A stretch of 64,000 bases of DNA from Enterobacteriaceae bacterium UBA7338 (GCA_002480085.1 DKPJ01000006.1:124001-188000); one strand, 5' to 3'; shown: positions 1-7,895, numbered from the stretch's first letter. Numbers and translations: made by a program. The notes: generated from the letters alone by a model not told the origin.

Positions 1-201
1 GTCGCCTTCTTCTTTATCGCCTTCTGGCGCAGCCCGGACGCGTTTATGGCCCAGCACTGGACCGAAATCGCGCTGGTGGACTACAGCTTTAAGGTGCTCA
101 TCAGCATCCTGTTCTTCCTGCCGATGTATGGCGTATTGCTCAATATGTGCCTGAAAAAGCTGGCGGATAAATCTGAAATTACCGCGTTACCGGCCAGTTA
201 A
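1..201 (+). CDS. yhhQ: YhhQ queuosine-precursor transporter, C-terminal part
   Basis: The reading frame is open from base 1 to the TAA at 199-201 and encodes 66 residues with a hydrophobic segment (ILFFLPMYGVLLNMCL) followed by a charged tail ending in LPAS. This matches my recall of the C-terminus of E. coli YhhQ, a VUT-family inner-membrane protein that imports 7-cyano-7-deazaguanine for queuosine synthesis. The start lies left of the window. The next gene, dcrB, is the K-12 neighbour, which supports the call. Confidence 0.9.
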   Translation, partial: VAFFFIAFWRSPDAFMAQHWTEIALVDYSFKVLISILFFLPMYGVLLNMCLKKLADKSEITALPAS

Positions 202-273
202 AGGTACGCTTCTTAACTTGTGATAAGATGGGCCTATGAGCCGTTTTGGCCGTTTATCGAAAGGAAGAAGTCA

Positions 274-831
274 ATGCGCAATCTGGTTAAGTACGTCGGG
301 ATTGGCCTGCTGGTGTTAGGGCTGGCGGCCTGTGATAACAGTGACACGAAAACGCCTGCTCAGGGCGCGGCGCCGGAGAGCAACGCGACCGGCCAACCGG
401 TGACCCTGCTGGACGGCAAGGTGACCTTCTCCCTGCCTGCTGACATGAGCGATCAGAGCGGCAAGCTGGGTACCCAGGCGAACAATATGCACGTTTACTC
501 CGATGCTACCGGCCAGAAAGCGGTGATCGTGATCGTTGGGGATAACACCAATGAAGAGCTGCCGGTGCTGGCGAAACGTCTGGAAGACCAGCAGCGCAGC
601 CGCGATCCGCAGCTGCAGGTTGTGACCAATAAATCTATCGAGGTAAAAGGCCACACGCTGCAGCAGCTGGACAGCATCATCTCCGCGAAAGGCCAGACCG
701 CCTGGTCCTCCGTGGTGCTGGGCAAGGTTGATGGTAAGCTGCTGACCATTCAGGTCACGCTGCCTGCGGAAAACCAGCAGCAGGCGCAGACCGCAGCAGA
801 GAACATTATTAACACCATCGTGATTAACTAA
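274..831 (+). CDS. dcrB: DcrB lipoprotein
   Basis: This 185-residue protein has a lipoprotein signal: a hydrophobic stretch (YVGIGLLVLGLAAC) ends in the lipobox LAAC with the lipidated cysteine at residue 20, followed by a low-complexity linker and one globular domain. Length and sequence match E. coli DcrB, an envelope lipoprotein known for its role in phage C1 and C6 DNA entry and in lipoprotein maturation. The chosen ATG follows AAGGAAG by a few bases; an in-frame start at 220 would place extra residues before the signal peptide and is less likely. A REP element and a strong terminator follow directly. Confidence 0.93.
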   Translation: MRNLVKYVGIGLLVLGLAACDNSDTKTPAQGAAPESNATGQPVTLLDGKVTFSLPADMSDQSGKLGTQANNMHVYSDATGQKAVIVIVGDNTNEELPVLAKRLEDQQRSRDPQLQVVTNKSIEVKGHTLQQLDSIISAKGQTAWSSVVLGKVDGKLLTIQVTLPAENQQQAQTAAENIINTIVIN

Positions 832-842
832 TTGTGTATAAC

Positions 843-868
843 GCCCGGCGGCGCGCTGCTTGCCGGGC
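843..868. repeat. REP-type palindrome after dcrB
   Basis: GCCCGGC (843-849) and GCCGGGC (862-868) form an imperfect hairpin typical of enterobacterial REP sequences. It sits between the dcrB stop and the terminator at 881-908. Confidence 0.75.
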
Positions 869-876
869 CTACGATT

Positions 877-908
877 CTGAAACGGTCTCCAGCGGAGGCC
901 GTTTTTTT
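877..908. repeat. Left copy of 32-bp direct repeat (relic of yhhS 3' end)
   Basis: These 32 bases are identical to 2440-2471. Read on the minus strand they encode the residues KKRPPLETVS, the C-terminus of YhhS. In this left copy the frame continues to E, S and a TAG at 869-871, which would be a natural YhhS ending. I infer that this is the original 3' end of yhhS, cut off by the cassette insertion. Confidence 0.8.
881..908 (+). terminator. Rho-independent terminator of dcrB
   Basis: AACGGTCTCC, loop AGC and GGAGGCCGTT form a 10-bp stem with one T:G pair, and the last G is followed by eight T. It is oriented for the plus strand and should end dcrB transcription before the cassette. Confidence 0.88.
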
Positions 909-1087
909 TAACTTCTATCATACATTTTATAATACTTTCTTTAATTTATAGATGTTGTATTGACTCGATTAACTCAAATTAAAAATTTCGGATTCAAAAA
1001 ATACAAAAAAGCATTTATTGTTTAGAAAACCCTAATAAAGTGGCATGAAATGAGCGAACCTTATTCAATCTTAAAAGGGTTCTCAAG

Positions 1088-1579
1088 ATGGCAACTCCTG
1101 CACATGTATGGATTTATAATGAATCAGGCAGCCTCATTATTGGAGGCGCTGATGTAATAGGTCGCGAAGGCAGTATAGAAATGCTAAGTTTTAATCATGG
1201 CATACATATACCTTTTGACGGCAATACGGGACGTCTGACTAGTACGCGAGTTCATGATAATCTTAGTTTTGCAAAAGAGTTTGATAAGTCCACACCCTAT
1301 CTTTATAGAGCAGCAGCAACTAACGAACATCTGCAAAAAGCAGTAATTAAATGGTATCGTATTAACTCCACAGGAAGTGAAGAAGAGTTTATGCAGATTA
1401 TCCTTGAAAATGTGCGGGTTATAGGCATTACGCCCGTAATGCATAATTTTAAAGATATGAGTCATTTAAATGCAAATCCTACTGAATCGATTTCATTAGC
1501 TTATAACTCAATCACATGGAAATACCTTGATGGCAATATCCAGTTTACAGATCAGTGGAACGTGCGGGCGGTGGCATAA
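1088..1579 (+). CDS. hcp: Orphan Hcp, type VI secretion tube protein
   Basis: This 163-residue protein belongs to the Hcp family (COG3157), whose hexameric rings stack into the tube of the type VI secretion apparatus and carry small effectors in their lumen. Visible family features are the N-terminal sequence AHVWIYNESG, the charged central strands and a C-terminal beta region around ITWKYLDGNIQFTDQW; length is normal. The start follows AAAAGGG. An AT-rich region upstream includes TTGACT at 960-965 as a possible -35. The stop overlaps the effector start (TAATG), so the genes are translationally coupled. No other T6SS component is in the window; this copy presumably serves a machine encoded elsewhere. 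Confidence 0.88.
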   Translation: MATPAHVWIYNESGSLIIGGADVIGREGSIEMLSFNHGIHIPFDGNTGRLTSTRVHDNLSFAKEFDKSTPYLYRAAATNEHLQKAVIKWYRINSTGSEEEFMQIILENVRVIGITPVMHNFKDMSHLNANPTESISLAYNSITWKYLDGNIQFTDQWNVRAVA

Positions 1580-2127
1580 TGCTTCATTGCTGGCTAGATT
1601 ATAATAATCTTTACGATCACGGGCGTATTGCAAAATTGCAAATCGGTGGTATTGGCCAGTTTCCAGTATTTAGTGGTATGGGTAATTACATAAACCGCCC
1701 AGAATGTTCAGATTTAAAAAATGCAGCTATACCTCCCGGCAGTTATTGGATTGTTGATCGACCCATAGGAGGCCTGTATTCGAGAGGGCAAACATTAGTT
1801 AAGCATATTTGGACAGGCAATCACTATGGTGAATGGTTTGGTTTATTTCGTAAGGATGGTGTGATAGACGACAAGACTGCATTTGATGCTGGACATGGGA
1901 TCTCTTTTTACCGTGGAGGTTTCCGTATGCATCCGCTTCGTCCAGATGGTACTGGTATAAGTGAAGGATGCATTACTTTCTATAGGCATGAAGATTTTAA
2001 TACGGTTCGCCAGGCACTACTGCATACGCAGCGTCATGATGTTTTAGGTGCTGGCCAATTGCAGGCATATGGTGATGTTACAGTAATAGGTCGTGCTCCG
2101 GGAAATTGCCATGTTGAACCGACTTAA
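1579..2127 (+). CDS. Tlde1-like (DUF2778) L,D-transpeptidase-type T6SS effector
   Basis: This 182-residue protein has the DUF2778/Tlde1 arrangement: an N-terminal beta region with GxGxFPVFSG, the segment IPPGSYWIVDRP, then a catalytic region with His118 (RMHPLRPDG) and Cys131 in SEGCITF. The His and S-x-G-C pair is the hallmark of L,D-transpeptidase (YkuD-related) enzymes. Members of the Tlde1 family are T6SS effectors that act in the periplasm of rival cells, cleaving tetrapeptide stems and swapping D-amino acids. There is no signal peptide, as expected for cargo delivered through Hcp. The ATG overlaps the hcp stop. The family call rests on motifs and context; the target is inferred. Confidence 0.82.
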   Translation: MLHCWLDYNNLYDHGRIAKLQIGGIGQFPVFSGMGNYINRPECSDLKNAAIPPGSYWIVDRPIGGLYSRGQTLVKHIWTGNHYGEWFGLFRKDGVIDDKTAFDAGHGISFYRGGFRMHPLRPDGTGISEGCITFYRHEDFNTVRQALLHTQRHDVLGAGQLQAYGDVTVIGRAPGNCHVEPT

Positions 2128-2383
2128 ATGGTGCTGGCGTGTGCTGGGTACCGTTGCATTTACGGGACTGTTATTGATAAGCGGCGTGTTCTGTCCGTTA
2201 GTGGATAAGCTCGCCGAGCCTATCACCCAGCTCGTAACTTACTTTCCATGGAATGAAAGTAAGTATTACGAAGAGCGGCTTGAAGATAACTATTTCAATA
2301 TCTATCTATTTGTAGCATTCGTTGCTGCACTAGCGCTGGTCTGGCTGGTGGAAAAAATCGTTTGGCTTGTAAGGAATACATGA
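2111..2383 (+). CDS. Small two-helix membrane protein, probable immunity protein
   Basis: This 90-residue protein has two predicted membrane helices (about residues 9-29, VLGTVAFTGLLLISGVF, and 61-82, YLFVAFVAALALVWLVEKIV), with a polar loop of about 30 residues between them. It overlaps the effector gene by 17 bases, and the ATG at 2111 follows GGGAA; a GTG at 2093 is possible but has no better ribosome site. I do not recognise the sequence family. The position directly after a peptidoglycan-attacking effector and the membrane location suggest that it protects the producer in the periplasm, as Tldi1 proteins do. That function is inferred. Confidence 0.6.
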   Translation: MLNRLKWCWRVLGTVAFTGLLLISGVFCPLVDKLAEPITQLVTYFPWNESKYYEERLEDNYFNIYLFVAFVAALALVWLVEKIVWLVRNT

Positions 2384-2389
2384 ATGTAG

Positions 2390-2415
2390 GTCGGGTAAGC
2401 GAAGCGCCACCCGAC
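2390..2415. repeat. REP-type palindrome after the effector cassette
   Basis: GTCGGGT (2390-2396) and ACCCGAC (2409-2415) bracket an AAGCGAAGCGCC core, the usual REP form. It is different in sequence from the REP at 843-868, so it was not simply copied with the 32-bp repeat. Confidence 0.7.
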
Positions 2416-2428
2416 GTAACCATAACCC

Positions 2429-3640
2429 TTATTCGTTTACTGAAACGGTCTCCAGCGGAGGCCGTTTTTTTAGCTTTAGCGTCAGCAGCAGCGCCACCGC
2501 CACCAGCCCGGCCGCCGCGATGTAGATTGACGAGACGCCCATCCACGCCATTAATAGCCCTGCCGCTGGCCCGGTTACGCCGAGAGCCAGATCCATAAAC
2601 ACCGTATAGGTTGCCAGCGCCGCACCCTGGTTCTGCTGGGGAACCGCTTTGACCGCCACCACGCCAAGCGCCGGGAAGACCAGCGAGAAGCCCGCCCCCG
2701 CCAGCAGCACGCCGACTTTCGCCATCCACGGCGCAGCGGCGAGGCCGGTAAGGATCAATCCCAACGTCTCGACCGCAAAGCAGATCAGCGCCACGTTCAG
2801 GCCGCCTAACCGACTGATGCCGTTAGGGAAGAAGAGCCGCGTGCCGATAAAGGCGCAGCTGAAGAGGGTCAGAGCAAATGCCGCGCCGTCCCAGCCTTTG
2901 GCATCATAGAAAAGCGTAATAAAGGTGGCGATGACGCCAAACCCGGCGGAGCCGAGCGCCAGCGCCATCCCGTAGAGCCAGATGCGCCCCAGCACGTCGC
3001 GAAACGGCAGCGGCTTGCCTTTGCTTACCTTCACCGCCGGACGGGTCAGGGCAAAGAGAAACGCCACCAGCGCCACGGCCATAATGGTAAGCGCCAGCCC
3101 GGTCAGGCCGACATAGTGAAAGCAGAGCACGCCCAGCGGCGCGCCGAGCGCCATTGCGCCGTAGGAGGCGATGCCGTTCCACGAGATCACCTTGCCGATG
3201 TGCAGTGACCCTACCGTGCCCACCCCCCACAGCGTCGAGCCGGTACCGGCGAAGCTCTGGCCGATGCCGAGGATCACCCTGCCTACGCAGAGCAGTACCA
3301 GGCTGATGATGGGCCAGCCGCTGCCAAGGCTCGCCAGCAGGTAGCCGACGCCGCTGAGAAAACAGCCGCACAGGCCAAAGAGCACGATCTTTTTCGGCCC
3401 TAACGCATCGGCATAGCGTCCGGCATGGGGGCGGCTCAGGAGGGTGGCGAAATATTGCAGGCTGATCACCAGCCCCGCCCAGAAGGCGCTATAGCCCATG
3501 ACGTCGTGGACGTAGCCCGGCAGCACGGCCAGCGGCAGACCAATCGTGAGGTAGCTTGCGAAGTTAAATATCACGACGGAGACAATGCGCAGGTTAAGGC
3601 GCAGCCCACTTAGCGCCGGGCCGGCGACGGGTTCAGGCAT
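2429..3640 (-). CDS. yhhS: YhhS, major facilitator superfamily transporter
   Basis: This is a 403-residue protein with twelve hydrophobic segments and the MFS loop motif around GRYADALGPKKIV. Sequence matches E. coli YhhS, an inner-membrane exporter linked to glyphosate tolerance when overproduced; the natural substrate is unclear. The ATG at 3640 is chosen because it gives MPEPVAGPAL as in E. coli and follows GGTGAG; a GTG at 3649 is in frame. The C-terminal residues KKRPPLETVS are encoded by the direct repeat at 2440-2471, and the last three codons (VNE) differ from the ending preserved in the left repeat copy. Confidence 0.93.
   Translation of the reverse strand: MPEPVAGPALSGLRLNLRIVSVVIFNFASYLTIGLPLAVLPGYVHDVMGYSAFWAGLVISLQYFATLLSRPHAGRYADALGPKKIVLFGLCGCFLSGVGYLLASLGSGWPIISLVLLCVGRVILGIGQSFAGTGSTLWGVGTVGSLHIGKVISWNGIASYGAMALGAPLGVLCFHYVGLTGLALTIMAVALVAFLFALTRPAVKVSKGKPLPFRDVLGRIWLYGMALALGSAGFGVIATFITLFYDAKGWDGAAFALTLFSCAFIGTRLFFPNGISRLGGLNVALICFAVETLGLILTGLAAAPWMAKVGVLLAGAGFSLVFPALGVVAVKAVPQQNQGAALATYTVFMDLALGVTGPAAGLLMAWMGVSSIYIAAAGLVAVALLLTLKLKKRPPLETVSVNE
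2440..2471. repeat. Right copy of 32-bp direct repeat, inside yhhS 3' end
   Basis: Identical to 877-908. Here it encodes the last residues of the resident YhhS (KKRPPLETVS), followed by VNE and TAA. The hairpin (AACGGTCTCC / GGAGGCCGTT followed by seven T) also gives the effector cassette a plus-strand terminator. Confidence 0.85.
2444..2471 (+). terminator. Terminator of the effector cassette, within yhhS
   Basis: Same 10-bp stem, three-base loop and T tract as at 881-908. It ends plus-strand transcription from the cassette while lying inside the coding end of the convergent gene yhhS. Confidence 0.8.
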
Positions 3641-3795
3641 GAAGCTCACCAGTTCTACAACGGTTCTTTACAGGAGTGTTTCACTATTAACACGATGAGG
3701 CGTGAAAATCAGCACTAATAATAAGATGATCGGCCTTAAGCGAAGCCCGGACAAGGCACTACACTTAACGAGCACAGCGATAAAAGGAATTCAAC

Positions 3796-4857
3796 ATGCT
3801 CAACGTATTGCCTGAAAAATCCGGTGATAAGGCAGGACTGCACATTCTTGTCAAACTGGCCGCGCTGGTCATTATCCTGGCGGGCATCCATGCGGCGGCG
3901 GATATTATCGTCCAGCTTCTGCTGGCGCTCTTCTTCGCCATCGTACTTAACCCTCTGGTGACCTGGTTTTTACGTCGCGGTATTAAACGCCCTATCGCCA
4001 TTACGATTGTCGTGGTGGTGATGCTTGTCGTGCTGACCGCGCTGTTTGGCGTCCTCGCTGCCTCAACCAATGAGTTCGTCACCCTGCTACCGAAATATAA
4101 CCGCGAGCTGACGCGTAAAATCGTCGCCCTGCAGGAGGCGCTGCCTTTTTTGAACCTGCATTTCTCGCCGGAGCGTATGCTGCAACGCATGGACTCCGAC
4201 AAGATGATGACCTTCGCCACCACCCTGATGGCGCAGCTCTCCAACGCGATGGCCAGCATCGTCCTGCTGGTGATGACGGTGGTGTTTATGCTGTTTGAGG
4301 TGCGCCACGTACCCTACAAGCTGCGCTTTGCGTTGAATAATCCACAGATCCATATCGCAGGCCTGCACCGGGCGTTAAAAGGGGTGTCGCACTATCTGGC
4401 GCTCAAGACGCTTATCAGCCTGTGGACCGGAGTGATTATCTGGCTGGGGCTGATGCTGCTTAACGTCCAGTTCGCCCTGATGTGGGGCGTGCTGGCGTTC
4501 CTGCTGAACTATGTGCCCAACATCGGCTCCGTACTTTCAGCGATCCCGCCGATGATTCAGGCGCTGCTGTTCAACGGCTTCTATGAGTTTGTCATGGTCG
4601 GCGCGCTCTTCCTGGTCGTGCATATGGTGCTGGGCAACATTCTTGAACCGCGGATGATGGGCCACCGGCTGGGGATGTCAACGCTGGTGGTGTTCCTCTC
4701 GCTGCTGGTCTGGGGATGGCTGCTGGGACCGGTGGGCATGCTGCTCTCGGTACCGCTCACCAGCGTGTGCAAAATCTGGATGGAGACCACCAAAGGTGGC
4801 AGCAAGCTGGCGATCCTGCTCGGCCCAGGACGACCAAAAAGCCGGCTGCCGGGGTAG
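3796..4857 (+). CDS. yhhT: YhhT, AI-2E/PerM-family membrane protein
   Basis: This 353-residue membrane protein belongs to the AI-2E transporter (PerM) family. It has hydrophobic segments at about residues 18-55 and 68-90, an amphipathic middle region, and several more helices after residue 150, including the conserved stretch FLLNYVPNIGSVLSAIPP and the C-terminal GWLLGPVGMLLSVPLTS. Its role in E. coli is undefined; family members have been linked to autoinducer-2 export or ion antiport. The start follows AAAGGAATTCAAC. It is divergent from yhhS as in K-12, and the rest of the K-12 neighbourhood (acpT, nik) is absent after it. Confidence 0.92.
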   Translation: MLNVLPEKSGDKAGLHILVKLAALVIILAGIHAAADIIVQLLLALFFAIVLNPLVTWFLRRGIKRPIAITIVVVVMLVVLTALFGVLAASTNEFVTLLPKYNRELTRKIVALQEALPFLNLHFSPERMLQRMDSDKMMTFATTLMAQLSNAMASIVLLVMTVVFMLFEVRHVPYKLRFALNNPQIHIAGLHRALKGVSHYLALKTLISLWTGVIIWLGLMLLNVQFALMWGVLAFLLNYVPNIGSVLSAIPPMIQALLFNGFYEFVMVGALFLVVHMVLGNILEPRMMGHRLGMSTLVVFLSLLVWGWLLGPVGMLLSVPLTSVCKIWMETTKGGSKLAILLGPGRPKSRLPG

Positions 4858-4916
4858 CGCATTTCCGGCAGCTGCTACGCTTAATGGTTTGACCATGACA
4901 TCTACGGGAGCAAACA

Positions 4917-5711
4917 ATGAAGATTGATTTGACGGGAAAAGTTGCGCTGGTGACGGCCTCAACCGGCGGGATTGGTTTGGCGATTGCGCGCGGCCTGGCG
5001 GAGAGCGGCGCGGAAGTGATCCTCAACGGCCGCAGCCAGGAGAGCGTGAACCAGGGTATTCAGCAGCTGCAGCAGGCGGTGCCGGGGGTTGAGGTGCGGG
5101 CGACCATCGCCGATCTTAGTACGGCTGAGGGCGTTGAATCGGTACTGAAAACCGCCTCGTCCGTAGATATTCTGGTCAACAACGCGGGCATCTATGGCCC
5201 GTCCGATTTTAACGCCACCGACGATGCCACATGGGACAAATACTGGCAGACCAACGTCATGTCCGGCGTTCGCCTGGCGCGCGCCCTGTTGCCGGGCATG
5301 GTGAAGAAGGGCTGGGGCCGGGTGGTCTTTATCTCTTCCGAATCGGCCCTCAATATTCCGGCGGACATGATCCACTACGGCGTGACCAAAACGGCGCAGC
5401 TCTCACTGGCCCGCGGACTGGCAAAATATGTGGCGGGCAGCGGCGTGACGGTGAACAGCGTCCTGCCAGGGCCGACCCTCTCCGACGGCTTTGCCGCCAT
5501 GATGCAGAGCGAAATCGACAAAACCGGCAAGTCGCTGGAGACGGTAGCCACCGAGTTTGTGAAAGCCAACCGCCCTACCTCGGTGATCCAGCGTGCCGCG
5601 ACGGTAGATGAGGTCGCCAATATGGTGGTCTACGTCTGCTCAACCCAGGCCTCAGCGACATCCGGCGCGGCCCTGCGCGTTGACGGTGGCGTCGTGGACG
5701 ATATTGTATAA
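4917..5711 (+). CDS. SDR-family oxidoreductase
   Basis: This is a classical short-chain dehydrogenase/reductase of 264 residues. It has the N-terminal nucleotide-binding motif TASTGGIG, the NNAG motif (VDILVNNAGIYG), catalytic Ser in FISSESA and the YxxxK pair Tyr154/Lys158 (HYGVTK). The C-terminal SGAALRVDGGVVDDIV is the usual SDR ending. NAD(P) dependence is expected; the substrate cannot be told. The start follows GGGAG. It is 20 bases before the alpha/beta hydrolase gene and probably co-transcribed with it. No K-12 counterpart is known to me at this position. Confidence 0.88.
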   Translation: MKIDLTGKVALVTASTGGIGLAIARGLAESGAEVILNGRSQESVNQGIQQLQQAVPGVEVRATIADLSTAEGVESVLKTASSVDILVNNAGIYGPSDFNATDDATWDKYWQTNVMSGVRLARALLPGMVKKGWGRVVFISSESALNIPADMIHYGVTKTAQLSLARGLAKYVAGSGVTVNSVLPGPTLSDGFAAMMQSEIDKTGKSLETVATEFVKANRPTSVIQRAATVDEVANMVVYVCSTQASATSGAALRVDGGVVDDIV

Positions 5712-5731
5712 CCGCAGCATGGAGAAGCGTT

Positions 5732-6724
5732 ATGTCTATGCGAACCTCACGCTGTCTGCTGGCCGCCCTGCTCCTCAGCGGGACGGCAACGGCAGCAGAG
5801 TACGGTGAACATCTGGAAGGTTTTAGCTACCCGTGGGAGCTAAAAAAGTTTGAGTTTCAGTCGCAAAAGCAGCCGCTCAGCATGGGCTACATGGATCTTC
5901 AGGCGGATAAGCCCAACGGCCATACGGTCGTACTGCTGCACGGCAAAAACTTCTGTGCCGCCACCTGGGAGGAGACGATCCGTGCTCTGCACGATGCCGG
6001 GTATCGCGTAGTCGCCCCGGATCAGATTGGCTTCTGCACATCCACCAAGCCCGCCAGCTACCAGTACAGCTTCCAGCAGCTGGCAAGCAACACCCACCAG
6101 CTGCTCGACTCGCTGGGAGTTGAGAAGGCAACAATCATTGGCCACTCTACCGGCGGGATGCTGGCCACGCGCTATGCCCTGATGTACCCCCAGCAGACCG
6201 AGAAGCTGGTGATGGTCAACCCCATCGGCCTTGAGGACTGGAAAGCCAAAGGCGTGCCTTACCGCAGCGTTGACGAGTGGTATCAGCGCGAGCTAAAAAC
6301 CAGCGCTCAGGGCATCAAAGCCTATGAGCAGAAGACCTACTATATGGGCAACTGGAAGCCGGAGTATGACAAATGGGTAGATATGCTGGCCGGGCTGAGC
6401 AACGGGCCGGGTAAAGAGCGCGTAGCGTGGAACTCTGCGCTTATTTACGACATGATCGCCACCCAGCCGGTCGTCTATGAGTTTAAAGATCTGCGCGTGC
6501 CAACGACGCTGTTTATCGGTACCGGGGATACTACCGCTCCAGGCAGCGATACTGCGCCGCCGGAGGTGAAAAAGGCCGTGGGTAACTATAGCGTGCTGGG
6601 CAAAGAGGCCGCGAAGCAGATCCCCGGCGCGATGCTGGTGGAGTTTGACGGCATGGGCCACGCTCCGCAGATGGAAGATCCAGCGCGCTTCCACGAGGCA
6701 TTGCTTAAAGATTTACGATCGTAA
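5732..6724 (+). CDS. Exported alpha/beta-fold hydrolase
   Basis: A Sec signal peptide (about residues 1-21, RCLLAALLLSGTATA, then AEYGEH) precedes an alpha/beta hydrolase of about 309 residues. The oxyanion motif HGKNF follows VVLLHG. The nucleophile elbow is GHSTGG with Ser139, and likely acid and histidine are Asp in IGTGDTTAPG and His in DGMGHAPQ. The enzyme should act in the periplasm on an ester, lactone or similar bond; the substrate is unknown. It lies 20 bases after the SDR and 31 bases before the phosphoesterase, suggesting one operon. Confidence 0.88.
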   Translation: MSMRTSRCLLAALLLSGTATAAEYGEHLEGFSYPWELKKFEFQSQKQPLSMGYMDLQADKPNGHTVVLLHGKNFCAATWEETIRALHDAGYRVVAPDQIGFCTSTKPASYQYSFQQLASNTHQLLDSLGVEKATIIGHSTGGMLATRYALMYPQQTEKLVMVNPIGLEDWKAKGVPYRSVDEWYQRELKTSAQGIKAYEQKTYYMGNWKPEYDKWVDMLAGLSNGPGKERVAWNSALIYDMIATQPVVYEFKDLRVPTTLFIGTGDTTAPGSDTAPPEVKKAVGNYSVLGKEAAKQIPGAMLVEFDGMGHAPQMEDPARFHEALLKDLRS

Positions 6725-6755
6725 TCTGGAGCAGGTGAGTTAAGGGAACAAAAAT

Positions 6756-7877
6756 ATGTTTTTCATCTGGACGCTGATACCCGCTCTGTACGTGATAGCG
6801 CGGTTTATTCTGCCGCTGTCGCTGCCAATGTGGGTACGCGCAGGATTGGCGCTGGTACTGCTGGTAGCAGGCGAATTTCACCTGCTGGGCAAGCTGTTCT
6901 TCGGCAGTATGTTCTCCCCCGAGTGGCCCGAGCCGGTGATGATCGCCCAGGGCTGGCTGTTTGGTTCCATCGTGATGTTTGCCGGGCTGCTGCTGGTGCG
7001 CGACGTCGTCAGCCTGCTGCTGAAGTGGCTGCTGCGCAAACGCCTGCCGCCGACCTCATCCGGCGTAGCGCTGATGGTAATAGCCCTGGTGCTGTCGGGC
7101 ATCGGCGTAAAGCAGGCGATTGAGATCCCGGCGGTGCGCACCGTCAAGGTGGATTTCCCCGATCTGCCGCCCGCCTTTGAAGGTTTTAAAATTGTCCAGC
7201 TGACGGATATCCACTCCAGCCGCCTGCTGCCGCAAGCCTGGGTTGAGCAGGTTGTAGAGAAAGCCAACCGGCTTAATCCTGACCTGATCGTGCTGACCGG
7301 GGATATGTCCGACGGCACGGTGGATCGCCGCTTTAAGGACGTCGAGCCGCTCTCCCGGCTACAGGCTAAAAGCGGTCTCTACGCCATCACCGGCAACCAC
7401 GAATACTACTTTGACTATGCAGAGTGGATGAAGATTTACCGGCAGCTGAAGATCCCCTTCCTGCAAAATAGCCACGTGCGCATTGCGCGCGGCGATGAAT
7501 CTATCGTGCTGGCGGGCGTCAACGACGAGGCTGCCCAGCGCGTTGAGGAGCCTGGCCCAGATCTTGAGCAGGCCCTGGCGGGCGTTCGTCCTGATGACAG
7601 CATTATTCTGCTCGACCACCGTCCTGGCTCGGCCCGCGACAACGCTAAGCACAACGTGAAGCTGCAGCTCTCCGGACACACTCACGGAGGGATGATCCGC
7701 GGGCTGGACCTGCTGGTGGGTCCGGCAAACAACGGTTTCGTCTCCGGGCGCTACCAGGTCGGCAATATGACCCTTTACGTCAGCAACGGCACGGGCCTGT
7801 GGAACGGCTTCCCCCTGCGGCTGGGCCACCCGTCGGAGATCACCGAGCTGATCCTGCACCGCAGCGCTGCTCAATAG
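6756..7877 (+). CDS. Membrane-anchored metallophosphoesterase (YkuE/YaeI-like)
   Basis: This 373-residue protein has three or four N-terminal membrane segments (about residues 1-125) and then a calcineurin-like phosphoesterase domain. All metal-binding blocks are present: LTDIHSS (about 150), TGDMSDG (about 181), GNHEYY (about 213) and SGHTHGG (about 307). Two metal ions are expected. By family precedent it hydrolyses phosphoester or lipid pyrophosphate bonds at the outer face of the inner membrane; the actual substrate is not evident. It is the last gene of the probable SDR-hydrolase-phosphoesterase operon. A Pho box begins immediately after the stop codon and serves the next gene. Confidence 0.87.
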   Translation: MFFIWTLIPALYVIARFILPLSLPMWVRAGLALVLLVAGEFHLLGKLFFGSMFSPEWPEPVMIAQGWLFGSIVMFAGLLLVRDVVSLLLKWLLRKRLPPTSSGVALMVIALVLSGIGVKQAIEIPAVRTVKVDFPDLPPAFEGFKIVQLTDIHSSRLLPQAWVEQVVEKANRLNPDLIVLTGDMSDGTVDRRFKDVEPLSRLQAKSGLYAITGNHEYYFDYAEWMKIYRQLKIPFLQNSHVRIARGDESIVLAGVNDEAAQRVEEPGPDLEQALAGVRPDDSIILLDHRPGSARDNAKHNVKLQLSGHTHGGMIRGLDLLVGPANNGFVSGRYQVGNMTLYVSNGTGLWNGFPLRLGHPSEITELILHRSAAQ

Positions 7878-7895
7878 CTGTTATAAAATTGTAAC
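7878..7895 (+). promoter_or_regulatory. Pho box upstream of phoX-type gene
   Basis: CTGTTATAAAATTGTAAC matches the PhoB box consensus (CTGTCATA-W-A-W-CTGTCA-Y) at 15 of 18 positions, with two 7-base half-sites separated by four A. A third, weaker half-site (ATTACTT) follows after four bases, which is the usual 11-base PhoB period. Distance to the GTG at 7954 leaves room for a -10 near 7902-7912. It begins directly after the stop codon of the phosphoesterase gene. Confidence 0.65.

Larger units (their letters stand above)
877..2471. mobile_element. T6SS effector cassette flanked by direct repeats
   Basis: The segment between the two 32-bp repeats carries hcp, a Tlde1-like effector gene and a small membrane protein gene, all rightward. 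Its base composition (about 40% GC by eye) is far below the flanking core genes. K-12 has dcrB and yhhS directly convergent here, as I recall. There is no integrase or transposase, so the means of entry is unknown; homologous or REP-associated recombination are possibilities. The right-hand repeat restores a complete end to yhhS. Confidence 0.7.

Noticed and set aside
877..2471. Insertion sequence or prophage with the 32-bp repeats as ends
   Set aside because: The repeats are direct, not inverted, derive from yhhS coding sequence, and no transposase, integrase or phage gene lies between them.
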